Positions 6,367-12,009 of a DNA stretch of 12,009 bases are shown in pieces. The notes under the pieces were generated by a model. That model saw only the letters and a program-made list of their open reading frames with translations. It was not told the origin of the DNA and did not search any database. The translations under genes were made by a program, and so were the position numbers. The DNA lies in assembly GCA_021199975.1 (NCBI GenBank), contig JAJQHF010000085.1:1-12009 (forward strand), read 5' to 3'. This DNA comes from Candidatus Gastranaerophilales bacterium (GTDB taxonomy: Bacteria; Cyanobacteriota; Vampirovibrionia; Gastranaerophilales; Gastranaerophilaceae). Each line of letters begins with the position of its first letter. Position 1 is the first letter of the stretch.

Positions 6367-7580
6367 TAATGAATAATATTACAACTTCTATTCTAATTAT
6401 AACTATATTTAAAAATATTTTGAATGATAATGTTATTGTATCATTTATTAACTTTTTAAATGCAGTTAATGAAAATCACGATTTTTGCGAGGGCTTAAAA
6501 TTATATTCTGATTTTATTTCTCTCTTATATGAAAAAGATGTAAATCAAAATTTTTATGAATATTTAAAAAGACTGATTTATGAAGATGAAAATATTCTTT
6601 CAAAAGGCTGCAGCAAATGTATAAGAGAAAATAATCAAATATTAAATACCGCCGAATATGAATTGACTTTATTAAATAATTTATTGGAATTTGATTATAC
6701 AAAGATACAAAATCTTTTAAATGAAAAATATCCCGAACAATCAGAAATTATAAAGCATTTACCTTATTTTTATACTGGCAGAAATGAAAAATTCATTTTA
6801 TCGGATATAATTAATTCTTACAAAAAATTCGGGTACGGGATTTTTTCCTGCTACAGTGCGTTTAAATATACAGAACAAAGAGAAATTAAACCCGTAAAGT
6901 ACTTTGATGCTTTAACATTTTCCGATCTAAAAAATTATGAATATCAAAAAAGTATTATTAAACAAAATACTAAGGCTTTTCTTGACGGAAAAGAAGCAAA
7001 TAATATTCTTTTATACGGTGACAGAGGATGCGGAAAATCTTCTACCGTTAAGGCATTGATAAATGAATTTAATAATTATAATTTAAAAATAATTCAGGTT
7101 TATAAAGAAAGCTTTATTTATTTAGCTGATTTATATGAGCAGCTTAGAAATCTACCTTTAAAATTTATAATTTTTGCTGATGATATTTCTTTTGAAGAAG
7201 ATGATAAAAATTTCTCATCTGTAAAAGCGGTGTTAGAAGGGTCTTTATCTGACAAACCTTCTAATACAATTATTTATGCAACCACAAACAGAATGCATCT
7301 TGTAAAAGAAAGTTTTACCTCGAGAGAAGGAAATGAAATTCATTATAATGATACAATAGATGAAATGGTATCACTTTCCGACCGTTTTGGAATTATGCTT
7401 ACCTTTTCATTGCTGACAAAAAAAGAATATCTTGATATCGTTCAAAAAATTGCTGATGACTGCTGCGTAAAAGTTAATGATGAATTATTTAAGAAAGCGG
7501 AAGAATTTGCCGCATTAAAAAGCATTAGAACCCCAAGAGTTGCAAGACAATTTATAACTGCTTATATTGCGGAATTATAA
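6360..7580 (+). CDS. DUF815-family AAA+ ATP-binding protein
   Basis: A 406-residue P-loop ATPase. The N-terminal part (1-180) is helical and poorly conserved. The ATPase core has Walker A GDRGCGKSS at 220-228, Walker B FIIFADD at 269-275, a sensor-1 ATTN at 307-310, SLSDRFG with a possible arginine finger R342 (338-344), and a sensor-2-like RTPRVARQF at 390-398. The order and spacing, including the LYEQLRN-to-FADDISFEE stretch, match DUF815 (PF05673), ATPases widespread in bacteria without an agreed function. ATG 6360 overlaps the previous stop by seven bases; an in-frame ATG at 6369 (403 residues) is an equally possible start, and neither has a strong ribosome site. Likely cytosolic and last in the uvrC transcript. 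Family is secure; process and partner are unknown. Confidence 0.88.
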   Translation: MLIMNNITTSILIITIFKNILNDNVIVSFINFLNAVNENHDFCEGLKLYSDFISLLYEKDVNQNFYEYLKRLIYEDENILSKGCSKCIRENNQILNTAEYELTLLNNLLEFDYTKIQNLLNEKYPEQSEIIKHLPYFYTGRNEKFILSDIINSYKKFGYGIFSCYSAFKYTEQREIKPVKYFDALTFSDLKNYEYQKSIIKQNTKAFLDGKEANNILLYGDRGCGKSSTVKALINEFNNYNLKIIQVYKESFIYLADLYEQLRNLPLKFIIFADDISFEEDDKNFSSVKAVLEGSLSDKPSNTIIYATTNRMHLVKESFTSREGNEIHYNDTIDEMVSLSDRFGIMLTFSLLTKKEYLDIVQKIADDCCVKVNDELFKKAEEFAALKSIRTPRVARQFITAYIAEL

Positions 7581-7595
7581 TCACGTTTAATTTTA

Positions 7596-7623
7596 TTGCA
7601 TTGATTGGGGTTTAGGTTATAAT
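7596..7623 (+). promoter_or_regulatory. Candidate proBA promoter with near-leaderless layout
   Basis: A perfect TATAAT (7618-7623) lies seven bases before the proB ATG, with a weak TTGCAT (7596-7601) 16 bases upstream as a possible -35 box. Transcription would begin at about 7630-7631, at the start codon. No Shine-Dalgarno is present in the 50-base gap. Confidence 0.5.
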
Positions 7624-7630
7624 TGTTAGT

Positions 7631-8764
7631 ATGAAAATTAATGATGCAAAAAGAATTGTTTTTAAATTCGGAACAAATGTTTTAAGAAATGAAAATCGGG
7701 AAATTTCACTTTCTCGTATATACTCCTTTATAGAAGAAATATCAAAACTTCACAGACAAGGAAAAGAAATTATTATAGTTACTTCGGGTGCTGTCGGGTT
7801 GGGTGCTAAAAGATTAGATGTTAATTCATCTGAAAGTTTATCTATAAAACAGGCATGTGCGGCTGTAGGGCAATGCCAGTTAATGTCTATATATGAAGAT
7901 GGTTTTAACAAATATTCTGTTAATACGGCACAAATTCTTTTAACGGAGGATGATTTTACTAACAGAGTAAAGTATCTGAGTTTAAATAATGTTTTGAATA
8001 CTCTTTTGGAATTAAAGGTTATTCCCGTAATAAACCAAAATGATACTGTTTCAACATCAGAACTTGAGGGAACGGATAATCCCGTATACGGTGTGAGTTT
8101 TTCTGATAATGATAAGCTTTCTGCCCTTGTGGCAAGCAAACTTGATGCAGATTTACTTGTTATTCTGTCAGATATTGACGGGTTGTATGATGATAATCCC
8201 AAAGAAAATGCCAATGCGCATTTAATAAGCGAAGTAAAAGAATTGACGGAGGAGATAGAAAGATATGCCCAATCTGCTTCTAAAGGGGGCAGAGGCGGTA
8301 TGAGAACAAAACTTCAAGCGGCAAAGGTTGTTACTCATTCCGGAGGTTATGTAATTATAGCAAACGGCAAATCTCCTCAAATTATAACAAGATTATTTTC
8401 GGAAGAAAAAACAGGTACTGTCTTTTATCCTGTTGAACAGCTCTCTCAAAAAAGAAGGTGGATTGCCTATGCTACAAATATTACAGGGCAAATTATAGTT
8501 AATTTGGGCGCAAAAAAGGCAGTTGTTGAAGAAAATAAAAGCCTCCTTCCCATCGGAGTTTTAAAAATTAACGGTTGTTTTGACTGCGGTGACGTAGTTT
8601 CTATTTTGGATGAAAATAAAAACGAGTTTGCAAGAGGAATAGCTAATTATAATTCTATTGACTGCTCTAAAATTGCAGGTAAACATTCTGACAATATATA
8701 TGAAATTTTAGGACATAAGAATTATGATGCAATAATAACAAAAGATAATATTGCATTATTATAG
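7631..8764 (+). CDS. proB: Glutamate 5-kinase
   Basis: Phosphorylates L-glutamate with ATP to gamma-glutamyl phosphate, the first and usually proline-inhibited step of proline synthesis. The 377 residues comprise an amino-acid-kinase domain (about 6-260) and a C-terminal PUA domain (about 275-350), the standard long form. Visible motifs: FKFGTNVLR (11-19), VTSGAVGLGAKR (50-61), the substrate segment NQNDTVS (135-141), FSDND (157-161), SDIDGLY (180-186) and the GGRGGM loop (219-224). All canonical elements are intact. The product is labile, which fits its position ten bases ahead of proA. The ATG lacks a ribosome binding site and sits seven bases after a perfect -10 box, so the message may be leaderless. 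Feedback control by proline is a family property, not visible here. Confidence 0.96.
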   Translation: MKINDAKRIVFKFGTNVLRNENREISLSRIYSFIEEISKLHRQGKEIIIVTSGAVGLGAKRLDVNSSESLSIKQACAAVGQCQLMSIYEDGFNKYSVNTAQILLTEDDFTNRVKYLSLNNVLNTLLELKVIPVINQNDTVSTSELEGTDNPVYGVSFSDNDKLSALVASKLDADLLVILSDIDGLYDDNPKENANAHLISEVKELTEEIERYAQSASKGGRGGMRTKLQAAKVVTHSGGYVIIANGKSPQIITRLFSEEKTGTVFYPVEQLSQKRRWIAYATNITGQIIVNLGAKKAVVEENKSLLPIGVLKINGCFDCGDVVSILDENKNEFARGIANYNSIDCSKIAGKHSDNIYEILGHKNYDAIITKDNIALL

Positions 8765-8777
8765 GGAGTTTATTATG
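8764..8777 (+). promoter_or_regulatory. Ribosome binding site that sets the proA start
   Basis: GGGAG (8764-8768) overlaps the last base of the proB stop and stands six bases before ATG 8775. It excludes an in-frame ATG at 8751, which would add eight non-homologous residues and overlap proB. Confidence 0.8.
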
Positions 8778-10070
8778 ACAAATGTTACAGATATTGCAAA
8801 AAGCGCAAAAGAAGCCTCTGTTTCAGCTCTGCAATTATCAAGCGAAATAAAAAATACCGCTTTAAATAATATAGCGGGAGAACTTAAACTTAATAAAGAA
8901 AAAATTTTATCTGCAAATAATAAAGATTTGGGAAATGCAAAGCAGCTGCTTGATTGCGGAAAAATAACAAATGCCGTTTATAACAGATTAAAACTTGATG
9001 AAAACAAGTTAAGGGATATGATACAAGGTGTAATTGATACAAAAAATTTAAAAGACCCTGTTAATAATGTCCTATGGGAAAAAAATATAGCAGATGGCAT
9101 TATATTAAAAAAAGTAAGCTGCCCGATAGGAGTCATAGGAGTAATATTTGAAGCAAGACCCGATGTTATTTCTCAAATTTCTTCACTTGCCGTAAAGTCC
9201 GCTAATGCCGTAATTTTAAAAGGCGGTTCCGAATCAATTGAAACTAATACAGCTGTATTTGAAACAATAAAATCTGCTCTTTCTAAAACAAAAGACTTCC
9301 CAAAGAATATGGTTAATCTGATTTTTTCAAGAGATGATGTTAAAGATATGCTCACAGCTGATGAGTATATTGATTTAATAATTCCACGAGGTTCAAACGA
9401 ATTGGTTAAATATATAAAATCAAATACAAAAATACCTGTTCTCGGTCATTCTGACGGCATTTGCCACATATATGCAGATGAATTTGCCGATATAAATAAA
9501 GCTCTTGATATTATAATTGATTCAAAATGCCAGTATCCCGCCGCTTGTAATTCTGTTGAAACAGTTTTAATTCACAAAAATATTAAAGATAAACTTCTTC
9601 CTTCTCTTATAGATTTACTCAAAAAAAACAAGGTAAAAATTAACACAGATGAATCATTAAAAAAGCATAAACATCATTTGATTAATGATATTGTTTATAA
9701 ATGGAATAATGAATACGGAGAAAAAATTATATCTTTAAAAGTAGTAAATTCTATAGATGAAGCAATTAATCATATAAATACATACGGTTCCGGGCATACA
9801 GACTGCATTATTACAGAGGACGATTTAAACTGTGAAAAATTCATGATGTATGTTGATTCGGCAGGTGTATATAAAAATATTTCCACACGTTTTGCGGATG
9901 GATTTAGATACGGTTTTGGAGCTGAAGTCGGCATTTCAACAAATAAAACTCATGCTAGAGGTCCTGTCGGTTTGGAAGGATTAACAATTTATAAATATAA
10001 ATTATATGGAAACGGCGATATTGTTGCAGATTTTGTAAACGGAAAACGAAAATTTATTAAGCAGTATTAA
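8775..10070 (+). CDS. proA: Glutamate-5-semialdehyde dehydrogenase (gamma-glutamyl phosphate reductase)
   Basis: NADPH-dependent reduction of gamma-glutamyl phosphate to glutamate semialdehyde, which cyclises to the proline precursor. At 431 residues it has the usual family length within the aldehyde dehydrogenase superfamily. Motifs: PIGVIGVIFEARPDV (117-131), the cofactor loop ILKGGSESIETN (147-158), PRGSNELV (204-211), the active-site segment YPAACNSVET (254-263) with catalytic C258, YGSGHTD (337-343), and the conserved C-terminal stretch from STRFADGFRYGFGAEVGIST (370-389) through THARGPVGLEG (392-402). Nothing is missing. The gene is ten bases behind proB and clearly co-transcribed with it. 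No strong terminator follows; only AT-rich sequence with a T run lies in the first 20 bases after the stop. Confidence 0.97.
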   Translation: MTNVTDIAKSAKEASVSALQLSSEIKNTALNNIAGELKLNKEKILSANNKDLGNAKQLLDCGKITNAVYNRLKLDENKLRDMIQGVIDTKNLKDPVNNVLWEKNIADGIILKKVSCPIGVIGVIFEARPDVISQISSLAVKSANAVILKGGSESIETNTAVFETIKSALSKTKDFPKNMVNLIFSRDDVKDMLTADEYIDLIIPRGSNELVKYIKSNTKIPVLGHSDGICHIYADEFADINKALDIIIDSKCQYPAACNSVETVLIHKNIKDKLLPSLIDLLKKNKVKINTDESLKKHKHHLINDIVYKWNNEYGEKIISLKVVNSIDEAINHINTYGSGHTDCIITEDDLNCEKFMMYVDSAGVYKNISTRFADGFRYGFGAEVGISTNKTHARGPVGLEGLTIYKYKLYGNGDIVADFVNGKRKFIKQY

Positions 10071-10123
10071 ATTTTTAATTTTTCTGCAAACTCAAATAAC
10101 AAAAAATTTTTTTACAATATTTA

Positions 10124-10144
10124 TATAATTGTAATAATATGGAG
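10124..10144 (+). promoter_or_regulatory. Possible -10 box and ribosome site before the 10153 gene
   Basis: A perfect TATAAT at 10124-10129 predicts a start near 10136, just ahead of GGAG (10141-10144), which is eight bases before the ATG. No acceptable -35 box is seen 16-18 bases upstream, where the sequence is A-rich. Confidence 0.4.
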
Positions 10145-10152
10145 AAGTAAAA

Positions 10153-10680
10153 ATGATTACAAAAATTTCAAGTTCAATGGCGGTACAAAATGTCCAATCT
10201 AACAGCTCACCTTCTTTTGGTATGGCAAGATTGAATACTTTAGGAAGGGCTACTGCTGATACTTTTGGTTACAAAGAAAATCAATTTTTAGACGGTAATA
10301 TGTTTAAAAAACAGGGAATATTTACAAAACCCTGTTTAACTGAAAAATTAGAAGCCGGTGAAGATTTTGTTACAATATGTAATGATTATGGATGTACAAA
10401 AAATCCAAAAACAAATGCAGAATTTATAAAAGCCCAAATTCTAAGCGGTAAATCTGATAAAGCCATTAAAAGCGCAGTAAAATCTAAAGATATAGCCGGC
10501 GGATTAGTTAATTTATATGTTGCTAATTATGACAATCCGGAATTATCTACCGGTTCGACAAAAGCATTATTAGACCTTATTAAAAATACAATGAAGCCTG
10601 AAGAATATGTACAACAAATTGGACTTTTAGAGGTCGGTACAGGTAAAGAGAAGAAAGCTAAAACAAATAAAAAAGCTTAA
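10153..10680 (+). CDS. Uncharacterised small cytosolic protein with N-terminal SFG motif
   Basis: I do not recognise a characterised family in this 175-residue protein. It has no signal peptide or membrane helix. The first 30 residues are low in complexity and Ser/Asn-rich, carrying PSFGM at 20-24. A central region (40-115) holds three cysteines (C61, C76, C81) and the segment AEFIKAQILSGKSDKAIKSA (89-108), which looks helical. The tail from about 164 is lysine-rich and probably disordered. Short N-terminal motifs of the SFG kind recur, as I recall, in predicted proteins of Gastranaerophilales and some related uncultured gut lineages; this is memory, not a search. GGAG at 10141-10144 supports the ATG, and a strong terminator ends the gene, so it is probably a single-gene transcript. 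No function is proposed. Confidence 0.75.
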   Translation: MITKISSSMAVQNVQSNSSPSFGMARLNTLGRATADTFGYKENQFLDGNMFKKQGIFTKPCLTEKLEAGEDFVTICNDYGCTKNPKTNAEFIKAQILSGKSDKAIKSAVKSKDIAGGLVNLYVANYDNPELSTGSTKALLDLIKNTMKPEEYVQQIGLLEVGTGKEKKAKTNKKA

Positions 10681-10694
10681 TTCTGTTTAAATTT

Positions 10695-10735
10695 AAAACA
10701 AAAACTGCTTTTACTCTGAAAGCAGTTTTTGTTTT
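10695..10735 (+). terminator. Strong, probably bidirectional intrinsic terminator
   Basis: A perfect 17-bp inverted repeat (10695-10711 and 10719-10735) around a seven-base loop. The outer parts of the arms are A-rich on the left and T-rich on the right, giving a U tract in either direction. It can end both the 10153 gene and the convergent WG-repeat gene, whose stop is at 10773. Confidence 0.88.
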
Positions 10736-10744
10736 AAAGATTTT

Positions 10745-10772
10745 TAAATCAGCATCGAAATTGTCTGATTTA
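10745..10772. other. Short inverted repeat between convergent genes
   Basis: Eight-base arms 10745-10752 and 10765-10772 are perfectly complementary around a 12-base loop. The repeat lies right after the WG-repeat gene stop on the minus strand. It has no T run on its minus-strand 3' side, so it is at most a weak accessory hairpin upstream of the main terminator. Confidence 0.3.
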
Positions 10773-11975
10773 TTAAACAGATGTTACAAGAGTTATAAAT
10801 AACTCGTTAATTCTATGTAGACTAAACAAAGAGAAATGAGTTTTTTCAAACTTATAATCATTTTCTCTAAAAGTCATATTTCCGATTTCTTTATTATTTA
10901 CTCTTAACACCCACTTGTCGCCTTCTTTTGAATACGTATATATTTTACCGTATTTATATATGTTAACTTTATCATAAACTTGTTCTGCAACAATTTTACC
11001 TTTTAAGTCATATAAAGTATGTGAATGATTTCTTTCTGCTGAAATAACCTCATAAGAAGAATGCGCACATGGTTTTCTGACATTGATTTTATTATATATT
11101 GCAGGAATAACTTCATTTCCGTTTTTATCATTTAATCCGATTTTATGATTATCTCTTACTATAGTGTAATTTTTCTTGCCGACCGTAAATATATCTGAAG
11201 ATTCTTTAAACGAAACAGGAGCTTCAAATTTTTGGATTGCAGCAATTTGAACTTTATCTTTAATAGGTATTTCCTGAATTTCATATACATTATGATCTTT
11301 AGGTTCTGCGGGCGACTTTTTATAAACAGTGCTGCCCTTTTTTCTATATGCTTGTAATATTGGCTTTAAATCTTGAGATAGTGCATAATTTTCTTTTGTG
11401 GGAACCGTATAAAACTCATTTTCTGAAATCAACTTTCCGCTATTATAAAAAAGTTTAACTTTTCCATCAATTTTTCCTGCTAAATATTCTTTGTCTTTAT
11501 CACGAAAAATCCCAACTTTTTCAAACAGAGGATTTAATATAATATTGCCTTCTTTATCTATAAAACCGAATTTATCATCCTTCTTTACTTTAATATATTT
11601 ATCTGTTAAATAAATATCATCATAATTAGACAAAAAACAGCTCTTTGTATTTGTATTAAGATAACCGACATAATTTTTTATTTTTATCTTATATTCTGTT
11701 TCATTTTCAGGAGAAAAAGCTTGAATTTCTTCTATATTCGGCTGACCGATAAGTGAGTTTGTTTTTTTATCCAGTACACCAATTTTGTTATTTCTCTTAA
11801 AAATTAATATTGAATCATTATCTTTTATTGTTTCAATATCTGCATTTGAATTATCTACAACTGTAGACTCATTTACAATTTTGTAATCACTTGATTTTAC
11901 TTCAATTGAAATAGCACATGAGCTGCTAAATACATAGCTGAGTATTATCAATGAAAAAATTATTTTCTTTTTCAT
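10773..11975 (-). CDS. Exported WG-repeat-containing protein
   Basis: A 400-residue protein starting with a clear export signal: KKK at 2-4, a hydrophobic core at 5-17 and small residues SSSC at 17-20. The cysteine could make it a lipoprotein, but the position three residues before it is Ser rather than Leu, so ordinary signal-peptidase cleavage is equally possible. Degenerate WG-type repeats (PF14903-like; here mostly K-x-G-x-x-D/N-x-x-G-x-x-I) are visible at about 63-72 (NKIGVLDKKT), 102-108, 134-146 (DKFGFIDKEGNII), 277-291 (HKIGLNDKNGNEVIP) and 321-333, with a repeat-poor stretch between 190 and 260. Such repeats form beta-propeller-like surfaces, usually for binding, with no enzyme motif. 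AAGGAG (complement of 11981-11986) is five bases before the ATG and decides the start. It is convergent with the 10153 gene. Binding partner unknown. Confidence 0.8.
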   Translation of the reverse strand: MKKKIIFSLIILSYVFSSSCAISIEVKSSDYKIVNESTVVDNSNADIETIKDNDSILIFKRNNKIGVLDKKTNSLIGQPNIEEIQAFSPENETEYKIKIKNYVGYLNTNTKSCFLSNYDDIYLTDKYIKVKKDDKFGFIDKEGNIILNPLFEKVGIFRDKDKEYLAGKIDGKVKLFYNSGKLISENEFYTVPTKENYALSQDLKPILQAYRKKGSTVYKKSPAEPKDHNVYEIQEIPIKDKVQIAAIQKFEAPVSFKESSDIFTVGKKNYTIVRDNHKIGLNDKNGNEVIPAIYNKINVRKPCAHSSYEVISAERNHSHTLYDLKGKIVAEQVYDKVNIYKYGKIYTYSKEGDKWVLRVNNKEIGNMTFRENDYKFEKTHFSLFSLHRINELFITLVTSV

Positions 11976-12009
11976 AACGTCTCCTTAACTTAACCCAAAA
12001 GAATAATAA

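Noticed and set aside
6367..6600. RiPP precursor peptide for the SPASM enzyme
   Set aside because: The genes on both sides overlap the enzyme gene, leaving no room, and I saw no short peptide-like frame with a ribosome site nearby.
7750..8214. 154-codon open frame on the minus strand inside proB
   Set aside because: It is antisense to a fully conserved kinase domain, with no recognisable protein pattern and no regulatory site.
8751..8774. Eight-residue N-terminal extension of ProA
   Set aside because: It overlaps proB, while a well-spaced GGGAG precedes ATG 8775, where family similarity starts.
10111..10140. TTTACA with an 18-base spaced TAATAT as promoter of the 10153 gene
   Set aside because: It would start transcription downstream of the GGAG ribosome site, leaving the gene without it; TATAAT at 10124 fits better.

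Overview
The window is a low-GC (roughly 30% by eye), densely coded stretch of a bacterial chromosome with no insertion sequence, prophage, RNA gene or CRISPR array. The longest gene-free gap is 144 bases (2114-2257). A plausible host is an uncultured, gut-type low-GC lineage such as Gastranaerophilales (Melainabacteria). I infer this from the A/T-rich codon use, the small cytosolic protein at 10153 with an N-terminal Ser-Phe-Gly motif, and the WG-repeat secreted protein. I recall such proteins from that group, but cannot check this here, and another low-GC phylum is possible.

Layout, left to right. 6-992: a radical SAM protein. 1063-1410: a YvlD/phage-holin-4-type four-helix membrane protein. 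1475-2113: a MIP-family channel with its own good sigma70 promoter and an altered selectivity filter. 2114-2257: a rho-independent terminator followed by a 57-base GC-richer imperfect palindrome that no gene explains. 3362-2258 (minus): two overlapping half-size chromate-transporter (CHR) subunits. 3447-7580: a tightly overlapping set of uvrC (excinuclease subunit), a radical SAM/SPASM protein and a DUF815 AAA+ ATPase; each junction overlaps by 7-8 bases. 7631-10070: proB and proA, the first two steps of proline synthesis from glutamate. 10153-10680: a small protein of unknown function, closed by a 17-bp perfect terminator hairpin shared with the convergent gene. 11975-10773 (minus): an exported WG-repeat protein.

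How the genes work together. ProB makes gamma-glutamyl phosphate and ProA reduces it, so they form a functional pair (proC is not in the window). The two CHR halves most likely form one transporter. UvrC is a housekeeping DNA repair gene; why a SPASM enzyme and an AAA+ protein are translationally coupled behind it is not evident from sequence. A mixed start-site pattern is notable: holin, aquaporin, proA, the 10153 gene and the WG gene have clear GGAG-type ribosome binding sites. uvrC and proB have none, and instead have a -10-like box 6-7 bases before the ATG, as in leaderless mRNAs.

I do not see a convincing new multi-gene system. The best leads are the palindromic element at 2181-2237, the channel with a rebuilt selectivity filter, the uvrC-SPASM-DUF815 overlap, and the apparently leaderless starts.
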